Source of the DNA: Alcaligenaceae bacterium
GTDB lineage: Bacteria; Pseudomonadota; Gammaproteobacteria; Burkholderiales; Burkholderiaceae_B
Assembly: GCA_013416485.1 (NCBI GenBank)
Contig: JACCEO010000011.1
Coordinates: 27,737-91,736 of the forward strand
Length of the DNA: 64,000 nucleotides
Reading direction: 5' to 3'
Shown here in pieces: positions 42,157 through 51,914 of this stretch. The notes below the pieces were generated by a model. The model saw only the letters and a list, made by a program, of their open reading frames with translations. It ran no database searches and was not told the origin of the DNA. Made by a program: the position numbers and the translations under genes. Numbering within the stretch: position 1 is the first letter of the stretch; the number at the start of each line of letters is the position of its first letter.

Positions 42157-42369
42157 ATGCCTATCGTTCGTCTGAAAGAAAACGAGCCGTTCGAAGCCGC
42201 ACTACGCCGCTTCAAACGCACTATCGAAAAAACAGGTCTTTTGACCGAACTGCGTTCGCGCGAATTTTACGAAAAGCCAACTGCTGAGCGCAAGCGTAAG
42301 CATGCTGCCGCTGTTAAACGCCACTACAAGCGTATCCGCAGCCAGCAATTGCCTCCGCGTATGTATTGA
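42157..42369 (+). CDS. rpsU: 30S ribosomal protein S21
   Basis: 70 residues, basic, starting [21 protein letters not shown] and ending PPRMY, which is the canonical S21 sequence. It is the first gene of the rpsU-dnaG-rpoD macromolecular synthesis operon. GCAAGG stands upstream. The dnaG start follows its stop with no gap. Confidence 0.97.
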   Translation: MPIVRLKENEPFEAALRRFKRTIEKTGLLTELRSREFYEKPTAERKRKHAAAVKRHYKRIRSQQLPPRMY

Positions 42370-44316
42370 TTGATACCTGAATCATTTGTTCAGGATCTGC
42401 TCGCCCGTGTCGACGTCGCTGATGTCGTCGGGCGATATGTACAGTTGCGTAAGGGCGGGGTCAACTTGCTTGGTCTGTGCCCCTTTCACAACGAAAAAAC
42501 TCCCTCATTTACCGTAAGTCCCACCAAGCAGTTTTATCATTGTTTTGGTTGCGGAGCCCACGGCAGCGCAATTTCATTCCTGATAGAGCACACTGGCGCT
42601 ACCTTCCCCGAAGCTGTCCGTTCGTTGGCTGCATCGGCAGGTATGACCGTGCCCGAGGAATCGCGTAGTCCCAGACAGCGTGCCGCCGATAATCGTCGTA
42701 AAGCAGAAACGTCGCGCCATCAGCAAATTCTTGATGGTGCTCAATCCTATTATCTGGCGCAACTCAAAAACTCGCAGACTGCTATACGCTATCTGAAAGA
42801 TAGGGGCTTGTCAGGGGCGATTGCCGCTCGCTTTGGTTTGGGATGGTCAGGTACCGATAGACGCGGTTTGTCTACGGTCTTCAGTAATTACGAAGACCCC
42901 TTGCTAGTCGAGTCCGGATTAGTCATAGAAGCGGAAGATGGGCGTCGTTACGATCGCTTTCGTGAACGGATCATGTTTCCCATTCGCAATCCACGTGGCA
43001 ATTTGGTGGGTTTTGGGGGACGTATCATTGGCAAAGGCGAGCCTAAGTACCTAAACTCGCCGGAGACGCGTTTGTTTTCCAAGGGCCGTGAACTATACGG
43101 TTTGTGGGAAAGTCGTGCCGGCATACGCAGCGAAGGTTATGTGCTAGTGGTTGAAGGCTACATGGACGTTGTCGGGCTGGCCCAGGCTGGTTTGGACAAT
43201 GCCGTAGCCACGCTAGGCACATCTACTACCCCGGAGCACGTGCAAAAACTGTTGCGTGCTAGCAATCGCATTGTTTTTAGTTTTGATGGTGATAATGCGG
43301 GCCGTAAAGCAGCTTGGCGAGCCCTGATGGCATGTTTGCCACAAGCTCGCGATGATGTTTCTATGCGATTTTTGTTTCTGCCCCCAGAACATGATCCTGA
43401 CTCTTACATTGGGGCTTATGGGATTGAAGCGTTTCGGGCAACAGTGGCTGAAGCTGCTGCGTTGTCACGATTTTTATTAGACGAGCTAGCCTCGCGTCAT
43501 GCGATGCATGAGGCCGAGGGTAGGGCAGCTTGTGTCCATGAAGCGAAACCTTTATTGAGCTTATTGCCCGATGGCGCATTACGGCTACAAATAGAGCGTG
43601 AATTTGCCAAGTTGGTGCAGTTGACACCCGAAGAGCTCACCCAAATGCTGGATGAGGCTCCAGTAGTGTCCGTTGCGCCTAGTCAGATCAGGACGGTGGG
43701 GCAAAATCAAGAGGCTCATGGCGCCGAGTGGGCGCAGGCGGAACCGGATGGTTTCTTCGATGATGCGCCGATATTCGAACCCGACGGGTATATTGGCGAT
43801 TCCTCTATCGGTGACTATGAGCCCGCGCCAGTTAATAACACAAGGCGCAACGCTAGGAAGTCATCAGGGCAGAACGGTAATCAGGCTAGGGCTGTGACGC
43901 CTATGGCCAAGCGTTTACTGCGCTTGTTGTTGGCGCATCCCGAGTTGGTTTCAGCGGTGGGGGATCAACAACTTGAAATTTTGGAACATGGCCCCCATCT
44001 ATTACTTGTCAGAGACCTGATCACTTTGATCAATAGCAGCGGAGCCCAACATGTAGGTGCTTTGCTGCAAGCTGCAGATGATGGGTCTGATCTTGCCGGG
44101 GTGTTATCACCTCTGACCACAGAACTACTGGGTCACGATGATTTGCCTGATCCTCAGACGGAATGGAACGATGCCTTGCGGCGTATAGAATTAGATGCCA
44201 TTAAGGCTGAGCAATCCGCCTTAGTAGCATCGGGATTGAAAGATGATGTTTCGCAACGACGGTATCATGAGCTAACACGGCGTATTGCCTTGTTAGCGAA
44301 CACCATGTTGCGTTAA
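42370..44316 (+). CDS. dnaG: DNA primase
   Basis: 648 residues with a TTG start directly after the rpsU stop; the conserved family N-terminus IPESFVQDLLARVDVADVVGRYV begins at once and no ATG is available. CHC2 zinc ligands are in LCPFHNEKTPSF and FYHCFGCGAHG; the TOPRIM domain has VVEGYMDVVGLAQ and FSFDGDNAGRKAAWRA. A C-terminal DnaB-binding domain follows a low-complexity linker (about 440-515). Coupling to rpsU translation is likely. Confidence 0.97.
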   Translation: MIPESFVQDLLARVDVADVVGRYVQLRKGGVNLLGLCPFHNEKTPSFTVSPTKQFYHCFGCGAHGSAISFLIEHTGATFPEAVRSLAASAGMTVPEESRSPRQRAADNRRKAETSRHQQILDGAQSYYLAQLKNSQTAIRYLKDRGLSGAIAARFGLGWSGTDRRGLSTVFSNYEDPLLVESGLVIEAEDGRRYDRFRERIMFPIRNPRGNLVGFGGRIIGKGEPKYLNSPETRLFSKGRELYGLWESRAGIRSEGYVLVVEGYMDVVGLAQAGLDNAVATLGTSTTPEHVQKLLRASNRIVFSFDGDNAGRKAAWRALMACLPQARDDVSMRFLFLPPEHDPDSYIGAYGIEAFRATVAEAAALSRFLLDELASRHAMHEAEGRAACVHEAKPLLSLLPDGALRLQIEREFAKLVQLTPEELTQMLDEAPVVSVAPSQIRTVGQNQEAHGAEWAQAEPDGFFDDAPIFEPDGYIGDSSIGDYEPAPVNNTRRNARKSSGQNGNQARAVTPMAKRLLRLLLAHPELVSAVGDQQLEILEHGPHLLLVRDLITLINSSGAQHVGALLQAADDGSDLAGVLSPLTTELLGHDDLPDPQTEWNDALRRIELDAIKAEQSALVASGLKDDVSQRRYHELTRRIALLANTMLR

Positions 44317-44572
44317 GTGCTGTAAAATAAAGAGTTTCGTGATTACCGGCTTATCTGCCAAGTTTTCGCGTATAGCGTTGGCGTCAAAAACCGGCTAGCC
44401 CCCTTTGCCTTGCAATATACATGCCAAGGATTAATTATCTATGGGCAGCTTATCAGGTTTTAGCATCTACGCTATGCGCACGGTATGCCTGTTTTTGCGG
44501 TAAGTAAGTTTTGCTGTGCAACACTCCTTGGCTGTGGGCCAAGTGGGTGCTATTGCATCAACGGAAGCGTCT

Positions 44573-46882
44573 ATGACCCAAGATACTGGAAAAACCCCTG
44601 CGGTAGCTAAAAAAGCGGCAAAAAAAGCGGCTAGCAAAACAGCAGCTACTAAAAGCGTAGCCAAGACGGCTGTTAGCGCTGGGGAAGCAACTGCTGTTAA
44701 AGCAGCCTCTAAAACGGCACCTGCTAAAAAGGCCGCTAGCAAAACCGTTGCTAAAAAAGCTGTCGCTAAAAAAGCGGTTGCGTCGAAAACGGCTGCAACC
44801 AAAGTAGCCGAGACTACCACCGCAGCTAAAAAAGCGGTGGTTAAAAAAGCCGTTGCTAAAAAAGCGGTCAAAAAAGCAGCGAAAAAAGTACCTAGCGGTC
44901 GCCGTCCAGGTCGTCCTGCTAAAAGCCCTAGCAACGACGTTGATTACCATGACGACGATGGCAACGCAGAAGTTATCCCTGATCTTAAACCGCTACCCAA
45001 ACGTGGTGCTAAGCGGGCTAAAGGTGAAAGGGATACACCTACGCGTAACCAACTGACGCCTGAAGAACAAGAAGCACGTCGCAACCGCTTGAAAGTACTA
45101 ATCAAGTTAGGTAAAGACCGCGGCTATCTGACGTATGGTGAAATTAACGATCACCTGCCAGACGATTTGGTGGATGCCGAGGCGATAGATAGCATCATCA
45201 GCACCTTTAGCGATATGGGTATCTCGGTCTATGACCAGGCTCCCGACGCCGAAGCCTTGCTCATGAGCGATAACGCGCCTGTAGCCACCAGCGATGATGA
45301 CGTTGAAGACGAAGCCGACGCCGCATTGACTACGGTGGACTCGGACTTTGGCCGCACCACAGATCCTGTTCGCATGTATATGCGTGAAATGGGTACGGTT
45401 GAACTGTTGACACGTGAAGGCGAAATTGAAATTGCCAAACGTATCGAAGACGGCCTTAAACACATGGTCATGGCAATTGCTTCCTGCCCGACTACGGTGA
45501 ATGAAATTTTGCAGCACGTCCAACGGGTACGTGATGGTCACGGGCCTATCGACGATGTCGTAGATGGCTTGATTGACGAGGAAGGCGAAGAGTACGCAGG
45601 TGCTGGCGTCACCATAGGCGACGAACCCGAAGACGGTCCAGCCGGTGGCATGAGCAGCAAGCAAATTGAACACTTGCGCACCAAGTCTCTGAAGAAGTTT
45701 GAAATTATTGCTGATTGGTTTGGCAAAATGCGTACCGCCTTCGAGCGCGACGGTTACCGGGCCGAGGAGTACGACGAGGCGCAGGCAGCCATCCTTGAAG
45801 AGCTCATGGGGATACGCTTTACTGCCAAAATGGTTGAAAAGCTGGCTGATACCATGCGTGCCCAAGTGGCCGAAGTGCGCAAACTAGAGCGCGCAGCCTT
45901 GTATACCTGTGTAGACCGTGCTGGCATGCCACGCACTTATTTCATTAAAGCGTTCCCTGGCAATGAAACCAACTTGCAATGGGTGCTAGATGAAGTCGCT
46001 GCGGGCCATGCGTATTCAGAAACTCTGGAAAGGCATATTCCTGACGTGCAGGAAATTCAGCAAAAGCTGATCGATATGCAAATTGCGGTTATTTTGCCTC
46101 TGAAAGACCTGAAAGACGTCAATAAACGCATGGCCACTGGTGAAGCCAAAGCTCGCAAAGCCAAGCGTGAAATGACCGAAGCCAACTTGCGTCTGGTCAT
46201 TTCTATTGCTAAGAAATACACCAATCGTGGTTTGCAGTTCTTGGATTTGATCCAGGAAGGTAATATTGGTCTGATGAAAGCGGTAGACAAGTTTGAATAC
46301 CGCCGTGGCTATAAGTTTTCGACCTATGCTACGTGGTGGATACGTCAGGCGATTACACGTTCTATTGCAGACCAGGCACGCACCATACGTATACCGGTGC
46401 ACATGATAGAAACGATCAATAAAATGAATCGTATCAATCGCCAAATTCTGCAAGAAACTGGTGCTGAGCCTGATCCCGCTACTCTGGCCCTGAAAATGGA
46501 TATGCCAGAAGACAAGGTTCGCAAGATCCTGAAAATCGCGAAAGAACCCATTTCCATGGAAACGCCTATCGGTGACGATGACGACTCCCATTTGGGTGAT
46601 TTCATCGAAGACACAGGTAACTTGTCGCCTGCTGAATTCGCTTTGCACGGCTCTATGCGTGATGTAGTTAAGGAAGTCCTGGACTCCCTGACACCTCGCG
46701 AAGCGAAAGTATTGCGTATGCGTTTTGGTATCGAAATGAGCACTGACCAAACTCTAGAAGAGGTCGGTAAGCAATTTGACGTAACACGGGAACGTATCCG
46801 TCAAATCGAAGCCAAGGCTCTGCGTAAACTGCGTCACCCTAGTCGTGCTGATAAGCTAAAAAGCTTCTTAGAAGGCCAGTAA
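44573..46882 (+). CDS. rpoD: RNA polymerase sigma-70 factor RpoD with Lys/Ala-rich N-terminus
   Basis: 769 residues from ATG 44573 ([20 protein letters not shown]); an ATG at 44516 is an alternative. Residues up to about 115 are a low-complexity AAKK/KTAA/KKAV repeat resembling a histone H1-like tail, followed by the sigma 1.1 domain ([36 protein letters not shown]). Regions 2 to 4 are complete: [24 protein letters not shown], the -10 recognition helix [14 protein letters not shown], and the -35 helix [20 protein letters not shown]. It lies 256 bp after dnaG; the gap holds no gene and no certain promoter. Confidence 0.96.
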   Translation: MTQDTGKTPAVAKKAAKKAASKTAATKSVAKTAVSAGEATAVKAASKTAPAKKAASKTVAKKAVAKKAVASKTAATKVAETTTAAKKAVVKKAVAKKAVKKAAKKVPSGRRPGRPAKSPSNDVDYHDDDGNAEVIPDLKPLPKRGAKRAKGERDTPTRNQLTPEEQEARRNRLKVLIKLGKDRGYLTYGEINDHLPDDLVDAEAIDSIISTFSDMGISVYDQAPDAEALLMSDNAPVATSDDDVEDEADAALTTVDSDFGRTTDPVRMYMREMGTVELLTREGEIEIAKRIEDGLKHMVMAIASCPTTVNEILQHVQRVRDGHGPIDDVVDGLIDEEGEEYAGAGVTIGDEPEDGPAGGMSSKQIEHLRTKSLKKFEIIADWFGKMRTAFERDGYRAEEYDEAQAAILEELMGIRFTAKMVEKLADTMRAQVAEVRKLERAALYTCVDRAGMPRTYFIKAFPGNETNLQWVLDEVAAGHAYSETLERHIPDVQEIQQKLIDMQIAVILPLKDLKDVNKRMATGEAKARKAKREMTEANLRLVISIAKKYTNRGLQFLDLIQEGNIGLMKAVDKFEYRRGYKFSTYATWWIRQAITRSIADQARTIRIPVHMIETINKMNRINRQILQETGAEPDPATLALKMDMPEDKVRKILKIAKEPISMETPIGDDDDSHLGDFIEDTGNLSPAEFALHGSMRDVVKEVLDSLTPREAKVLRMRFGIEMSTDQTLEEVGKQFDVTRERIRQIEAKALRKLRHPSRADKLKSFLEGQ

Positions 46883-46925
46883 TTATGTGGCTAAGGTGCT
46901 TTGCATCTTGCCAGTAATACAAATC

Positions 46926-46961
46926 AAAAGCCCGATTTCTTTATTGAAATCGGGCTTTTTT
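46926..46961. terminator. Strong bidirectional terminator between rpoD and the sigma-54 activator
   Basis: Perfect 14-bp stem AAAAGCCCGATTTC/GAAATCGGGCTTTT with a 6-base loop, T-run on the right and A-run on the left, between two convergent genes. Confidence 0.92.
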
Positions 46962-46999
46962 GTTAAAACCGTGTGAGTTTAGGTATTTCTGTACTGGTG

Positions 47000-48898
47000 T
47001 TAATTCTGTGCTAGGTAGCGATATAAAGTACTACGGTGTATACCTAGTTGGCGTGCTGCTTGGCTGACATTGTTGCCGCAGGCGGCTAGGGTCTGGACTA
47101 TGGCATGTTGGTTCAGGGTGCGTAGTTTGTGCGGGTGGCTGACTGGGTTGGTATGGTTTATCGCTACAGGCGCGACAGTATTGGGCATGTCTGTAGTTGC
47201 TGCTTGGCTACGGGCTTGAATTTCAGGGGGTAGGTCATGGGGTAGTACCAGGCTACCTGGTGGCAATAAGCATAATAGGGTACGCAATACGCTGTGCATT
47301 TCACGATAATTTCCCGGCCAGTGCCAGGATGACAAGGCGTTCAGGGCCTGATCACTAAGGGTCATGCCACGCTCCTGGCCACCTAAGCGCTTAAGCTCTG
47401 CACAAAGAAACTGACGTAGTTGGGGGTGTTCGCGTAAGGAGTGCAGGCGTATTTTATAGTCTTGAAGGCGGTAATACAGGTCATTGCGGAAAGTGCCGTC
47501 TGCCATCATGCTATCCAGATCACGGTTGCTAGCACTAATTAAGGCAAAATTTACCGGGATACGTTTGTCTGAACCCAGTGGCTGTACTTCGCGTTCTTGC
47601 AAAGCACGCAATAAGCGTGTTTGTAGCAATAACGGCATATCGCCAATTTCATCTAAAAATAAAATACCGCCATCAGCTTCACGCAAGCGGCCCTTGGAAC
47701 CTTCACGCTTAGCGCCAGTAAATGCACCGCCTTCATAACCAAATAGTTCAGACTCAATGAGGCTTTCAGGTAGTGCCGCGCAGTTAATAGCGACAAAGGG
47801 ACCATCACGCCACTGGCTATGTTGATGCAAATGGCGGGAGAAAATTTCCTTACCTGCGCCGGTTTCACCCAATAACATGACAGCCAAGCCGCCATTTAAC
47901 GCATTAACACTTTTGGGAAGTTGGGTAAGTGCTACTGACGTTAATGGGGGGAGCGTATGTTGCGGTACCTGTGTGGCAGGCGTAGTGGCCGTAGTGTGTA
48001 TTTTACTGGCTGATGTTGGTTGAATGGTATGGGGGCGAGGGCTAGATTGGCGCATACGGCCCAGCACAGCTTGGCCGTTACGTAACCGCAATTGGTTGGT
48101 ATGGTTACTGGCGGTGGCACCATTTTCCAGCCAGTAGTTAATGGACGTATCCAGCAAGCTCCAGTCAGTGCCCAATAAATGTAGGGCGGCGCTATTGGCA
48201 CCTACTATACGCTCGTCATCCAGAAGAATAATGGCGCGTTCGTCAGAGTCCAACAGGGGGAGCTTGCGTTGAAAAACGAATTGTCGCAGGTTTTCTGGGG
48301 CAGTTTCCAATAGCCGGTTACTTATTTTTTTAGCGCACATTTGGGCCAAACCCAAGGCGTAATCATGTAACACACTGGCTTCGCTGGAAATATCCAGCAC
48401 ACCTACCATGTCGCCTCTGGGGGAAAAAATAGGCGCTGCATGGCAGCTAAGTACTTGGTTTTTTTCTAAAAAATGTTCTTTTCCATGAACCCGAACTGGT
48501 GCTCCAGCTAGTAAGGCTGTTCCTATGGCGTTGGTACCACGGAGGGATTCGGCCCAGCTAACTCCAGGTTGTAAAGCAACTTCTTCGGCTTTACGTAAAA
48601 AATCAGTATTACCTGCTTGATGCAAGATCACGCCGGATGCATCGGCGAGTAGTACTACGCTACGCGCACTGCTAACCAAGGTGGTTAGGGTTTTCAGTTC
48701 TGGCTGTGCCACCTTAAGCAGGTGGGCGTATTGTTCGCGACGGTTATTCAGCTCTGAGGCAAGTAGTGGGGATGGGTCGGTATGCAGTTCCGAAACCATG
48801 TCTTGGCAGCGTTGCCAAGATTGTTGTAGTGCAGGGCTGGGCCCTGCATTGTGTAAGGGAATATGGGCGGGTACAGCCGTACTGGTCAATGAAGTCAT
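47000..48898 (-). CDS. Sigma-54-dependent activator, AcoR-like
   Basis: 632 residues from ATG 48898, chosen because GGAGA lies eight bases upstream and because the longer form would cover a palindromic site. The N-terminal third is a GAF-type sensor region ([45 protein letters not shown]) as in AcoR-type regulators. The AAA+ domain has Walker A GETGAGKE, the sigma-54 contact loop GAFTGAKR, and Walker [13 protein letters not shown]. The C-terminal Fis-type HTH is [20 protein letters not shown]. It probably activates the divergent aldehyde dehydrogenase gene. Confidence 0.92.
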   Translation of the reverse strand: MTSLTSTAVPAHIPLHNAGPSPALQQSWQRCQDMVSELHTDPSPLLASELNNRREQYAHLLKVAQPELKTLTTLVSSARSVVLLADASGVILHQAGNTDFLRKAEEVALQPGVSWAESLRGTNAIGTALLAGAPVRVHGKEHFLEKNQVLSCHAAPIFSPRGDMVGVLDISSEASVLHDYALGLAQMCAKKISNRLLETAPENLRQFVFQRKLPLLDSDERAIILLDDERIVGANSAALHLLGTDWSLLDTSINYWLENGATASNHTNQLRLRNGQAVLGRMRQSSPRPHTIQPTSASKIHTTATTPATQVPQHTLPPLTSVALTQLPKSVNALNGGLAVMLLGETGAGKEIFSRHLHQHSQWRDGPFVAINCAALPESLIESELFGYEGGAFTGAKREGSKGRLREADGGILFLDEIGDMPLLLQTRLLRALQEREVQPLGSDKRIPVNFALISASNRDLDSMMADGTFRNDLYYRLQDYKIRLHSLREHPQLRQFLCAELKRLGGQERGMTLSDQALNALSSWHWPGNYREMHSVLRTLLCLLPPGSLVLPHDLPPEIQARSQAATTDMPNTVAPVAINHTNPVSHPHKLRTLNQHAIVQTLAACGNNVSQAARQLGIHRSTLYRYLAQN

Positions 48899-48915
48899 GG
48901 ACAAGTCTCCGTGAC

Positions 48916-48932
48916 TGTCGCTTTTTGCGACA
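48916..48932. promoter_or_regulatory. Upstream activator site 1 (TGTCGC-N5-GCGACA)
   Basis: Perfect inverted repeat TGTCGC/GCGACA with a 5-base centre, in the region between the divergent activator and aldehyde dehydrogenase genes, about 140 bp upstream of the sigma-54 promoter. Its centre is 44 bp from the next site, about four helical turns. Likely target of the neighbouring activator. Confidence 0.72.
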
Positions 48933-48959
48933 GGGGTGTTGCGGCACTGAAACAAGGGC

Positions 48960-48976
48960 TGTCGTGATTTGCGACA
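48960..48976. promoter_or_regulatory. Upstream activator site 2 (TGTCGT-N5-GCGACA)
   Basis: Same palindrome as site 1 with one change (TGTCGT), same 5-base centre and same helical face. It lies about 90 bp upstream of the -24 element. Confidence 0.72.
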
Positions 48977-49064
48977 TATTCTTGGTTTGATGTTGGCCCA
49001 TGTCTTGATTGGAAATTATGCCATTCATTCGCTACTAAGGACAGTGTAGCCATATAAGTAATGT

Positions 49065-49080
49065 TGGCATGGATATTGCT
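49065..49080 (+). promoter_or_regulatory. Sigma-54 (-24/-12) promoter of the aldehyde dehydrogenase gene
   Basis: TGGCATG-GATA-TTGCT with the invariant GG (49066-49067) and GC (49078-49079) exactly ten bases apart, as the consensus requires. It lies 67 bp upstream of the aldehyde dehydrogenase start and downstream of two activator-type palindromes. Confidence 0.88.
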
Positions 49081-49147
49081 TGTATAACTTTAAGGCCTTA
49101 GTGCCTGATTAACAGGGCAGTACTGCCCATACAACCAGGAGACCAGT

Positions 49148-50674
49148 ATGAATCAAAGTGAATTACAAAAATATGGCTTGGCAATTGAATTCCCTTATAA
49201 AAAACGCTATGAAAATTACATAGGCGGAAAATGGGTGCCACCAGTATCTGGAGACTACTTTGAAAATATATCGCCTATTACTGGGCAAGTGTTTTGTGAA
49301 GTAGCCCGTTCAGGAGCCGCCGATATTGAATTGGCCTTGGATGCTGCTCATGCTGTACGCCAGAAGTGGGGCACCACGTCAGCAACTGAGCGCGCCAATA
49401 TTTTGTGGCGCATGTCTGACATCATGGAGGAAAATTTACAACTGCTGGCGATTGCCGACACCATAGATAACGGCAAGCCATTACGTGAAACCATGGCAGC
49501 AGACGTACCGTTGGCTATCGATCACTTGCGTTACTTCGCAGGTTGCATACGCGCCCAAGAGGGTGGAATCTCAGAGGTGGATAATGATACTGTCGCCTAC
49601 CATTTCAACGAACCGTTGGGCGTTGTTGGGCAGATTATTCCGTGGAACTTTCCCTTATTGATGGCCGCTTGGAAACTGGCGCCTGCTTTGGCTGCAGGTA
49701 ACTGCGTTGTTATGAAACCAGCCGAGCAAACCCCTGCCTCGATTCTGGTGCTAATGGAGCTGGTAGGTCACTTATTCCCGGCGGGTGTTATCAATATAGT
49801 GAATGGCTTTGGTAGGGAAGCAGGTCAAGCCCTGGCCACCAGTAAACGTATCGCCAAACTGGCCTTTACGGGGTCTACTGCAACGGGCACGCATATATTG
49901 CATGCCGCTGCCGACAACTTGATTCCCAGTACGGTAGAGCTCGGTGGTAAGAGCCCGAATATTTTCTTTGCTGATGTTATGGATCAGGACGACGCCTATT
50001 TTGACAAGGCGTTGGAAGGTCTGGCTATGTTCTCGTTGAATCAGGGGGAAATCTGCACGTGTCCATCACGGGTCATGATACAAGAATCGATTTATGAAAA
50101 ATTCATTGCGCGCGCAATTAAACGGGTAGAAGCTATCAAGGCCGGCCATCCCTTGGACACTAACACGATGGTGGGTGCTCAGGTATCACAGGTACAAATG
50201 GATAAAATCCTGTCTTACATTGATATTGGCCGCAATGAAGGTGCCCAGTGTCTGGTGGGTGGTGCAAGAAACCAACCAGGCGAGGGTCTGGATCAGGGGT
50301 TTTATATTAAACCTACTATGCTGTTTGGCAATAATAGTATGCGTGTCTTCCAAGAGGAAATTTTTGGGCCAGTCGCTGCTGTAATGACCTTCAAGGACGA
50401 AGAGCACGCTCTGGAACTTGCCAATGATACTGAGTTCGGTTTAGGGGCGGGTGTCTGGACCAGGGATGGCACGCGTGCTTACCGTATGGGCAGACAAATT
50501 CAGGCAGGCCGCGTTTGGACCAACTGTTATAACCTGTATCCTGCCCATGCGGCATTTGGGGGATATAAGAAATCGGGTATAGGTCGTGAGAATCACAAAA
50601 TGGCTTTAGCGGCTTACCAGCAAACTAAGTGCTTATTGGTAAGCTATAGCCCTAATGCATTAGGCTTTTTCTAA
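49148..50674 (+). CDS. NAD+-dependent aldehyde dehydrogenase
   Basis: 508 residues. Motifs: [22 protein letters not shown], general base Glu in [12 protein letters not shown], and catalytic Cys303 in [11 protein letters not shown]. It resembles the ExaC/AcoD/AldB group that oxidises acetaldehyde and similar aldehydes. AGGAG precedes ATG 49148. A sigma-54 promoter and a divergent AcoR-like activator point to induction by an alcohol, aldehyde or acetoin-like compound; no alcohol dehydrogenase or acetoin dehydrogenase gene is next to it. Its end overlaps the convergent gene by four bases. Confidence 0.93.
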   Translation: MNQSELQKYGLAIEFPYKKRYENYIGGKWVPPVSGDYFENISPITGQVFCEVARSGAADIELALDAAHAVRQKWGTTSATERANILWRMSDIMEENLQLLAIADTIDNGKPLRETMAADVPLAIDHLRYFAGCIRAQEGGISEVDNDTVAYHFNEPLGVVGQIIPWNFPLLMAAWKLAPALAAGNCVVMKPAEQTPASILVLMELVGHLFPAGVINIVNGFGREAGQALATSKRIAKLAFTGSTATGTHILHAAADNLIPSTVELGGKSPNIFFADVMDQDDAYFDKALEGLAMFSLNQGEICTCPSRVMIQESIYEKFIARAIKRVEAIKAGHPLDTNTMVGAQVSQVQMDKILSYIDIGRNEGAQCLVGGARNQPGEGLDQGFYIKPTMLFGNNSMRVFQEEIFGPVAAVMTFKDEEHALELANDTEFGLGAGVWTRDGTRAYRMGRQIQAGRVWTNCYNLYPAHAAFGGYKKSGIGRENHKMALAAYQQTKCLLVSYSPNALGFF

Positions 50675-51108
50675 GGACGCTCTGATGGGGACGCATACCA
50701 GACGTTGACGTTACCCACTACAAATAAGGGCGGAAAAGACTGGCCCCAGTGAGTCACTGTATGCAGTAAATACATGGGTGATCTGGGGTCTAGTCCGTTA
50801 AAATCCTGTGTGTTTATGTGTTCGCCCAGAACATCCACACAACGTGCGTTGCCATTCCAGCATAACTGGGTATGGACAGTAGCATCACCTGCATAACGGC
50901 GGTTGGCGTAGACTTGGGTAATGACCGCGCCCTTAGGTATTTGGTCAGCTGATTTTCCCGCGTCGTATTTTGCGACTATGGTGCTGTCGGTACGTAGTAT
51001 GGCGGGGCTGGTTTGCCTATCTGTCCAGCTGTAATCGGCCGCTTGGGCCGTAGCGACTACTAGCAGGCCAGCTGCGGCAAATAACGATAAACTAAAGGGA
51101 TTACACAT
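50671..51108 (-). CDS. FlhE-like periplasmic protein
   Basis: 145 residues from the ATG at 51108, which gives a clean signal peptide ([26 protein letters not shown]); an ATG at 51129 adds seven residues with extra cysteines. The mature part has a pair of cysteines ([12 protein letters not shown]), then [17 protein letters not shown] and a C-terminal [13 protein letters not shown]. This pattern resembles flagellar protein FlhE, a small periplasmic protein. No flagellar gene is in the window, so a different role is possible. Starts are divergent from pxpA with only 14 bp between them. Confidence 0.55.
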   Translation of the reverse strand: MCNPFSLSLFAAAGLLVVATAQAADYSWTDRQTSPAILRTDSTIVAKYDAGKSADQIPKGAVITQVYANRRYAGDATVHTQLCWNGNARCVDVLGEHINTQDFNGLDPRSPMYLLHTVTHWGQSFPPLFVVGNVNVWYASPSERP

Positions 51109-51122
51109 ACAAATAGAGCGGC

Positions 51123-51914
51123 ATGACAATGGAACTAACTATAGACCTAAATTGCGATATGGGCGAGAGCTTTGGTGCATGGAGCATGGGACAGGACACA
51201 GACATACTGCCTTATGTCACCTCAGCGAATATTGCATGTGGGTTTCATGCAGGCGATCCCAGCATCATGCGGCATACCGTACAGGCTGCTTTGGCGCATG
51301 GTGTTGCTTTAGGGGCACATCCTGGATTACCGGATCTGGTTGGGTTTGGGCGTCGTCGTATGGATATTACGCCCGATGCGGCGTATGACATGGTGGTGGT
51401 ACAAGTTGGATCCTTGGCGGCCGTTGCAGCTACTCAGGGAGCGCGCTTGAATCATGTCAAGGCTCATGGCGCTTTATACAATATGGCGTCAAGCAACCAA
51501 GCTTTGTCCCAGGCGATTGCCCAGGCAGTATTCGATGTGGATCCTGGTCTGACACTATATGCCTTGGCAGGCAGCCTACAGGTGCAGGTGGCACGTGATA
51601 TTGGTTTGCCCGTGGCCCAAGAAGTGTTCGCTGATCGCAGCTACCAAGCTGATGGCAGTCTAACCCCAAGAACTCAAGCCGGGGCCATGATTACTGATCT
51701 GGAGATTGCTTTGCAGCAAATTTTGACCATGATCAGACAAAGAAAAGTGGTCAGCGTACAGGGCACTGCAGTGGCAGTACAACCCGATACCTTGTGCATA
51801 CATGGTGATCAGCCTGGTGCTGTGATTTTTGCTCGTAGCATACGGCAGGCTTTAGAACGGGAAGGTGTGTTGGTTAAGTCCGTGCCCCCAGTGTACGCAT
51901 TAAACAATATATAA
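51123..51914 (+). CDS. pxpA: 5-Oxoprolinase subunit A (LamB/YcsF family)
   Basis: 263 residues. The family signature is at the N-terminus: IDLNCDMGESFGAW, then SANIACGFHAGDPSIM and GAHPGLPDLVGFGRR. PxpA works with PxpB and PxpC to hydrolyse 5-oxoproline with ATP. The partner genes are not adjacent here, so they must lie elsewhere or this copy has another role. Its 3' end overlaps the convergent benE by 41 bp. Confidence 0.92.
   Translation: MTMELTIDLNCDMGESFGAWSMGQDTDILPYVTSANIACGFHAGDPSIMRHTVQAALAHGVALGAHPGLPDLVGFGRRRMDITPDAAYDMVVVQVGSLAAVAATQGARLNHVKAHGALYNMASSNQALSQAIAQAVFDVDPGLTLYALAGSLQVQVARDIGLPVAQEVFADRSYQADGSLTPRTQAGAMITDLEIALQQILTMIRQRKVVSVQGTAVAVQPDTLCIHGDQPGAVIFARSIRQALEREGVLVKSVPPVYALNNI

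Noticed and set aside
44467..44950. Long minus-strand frames opposite the start of rpoD (Phe/Ala/Leu-rich)
   Set aside because: They are the reverse of the Lys/Ala-coding repeat in RpoD, so composition explains them.
45107..46750. Long minus-strand frames opposite the body of rpoD
   Set aside because: No family resemblance and the plus-strand gene is certain; shadow of codon bias.
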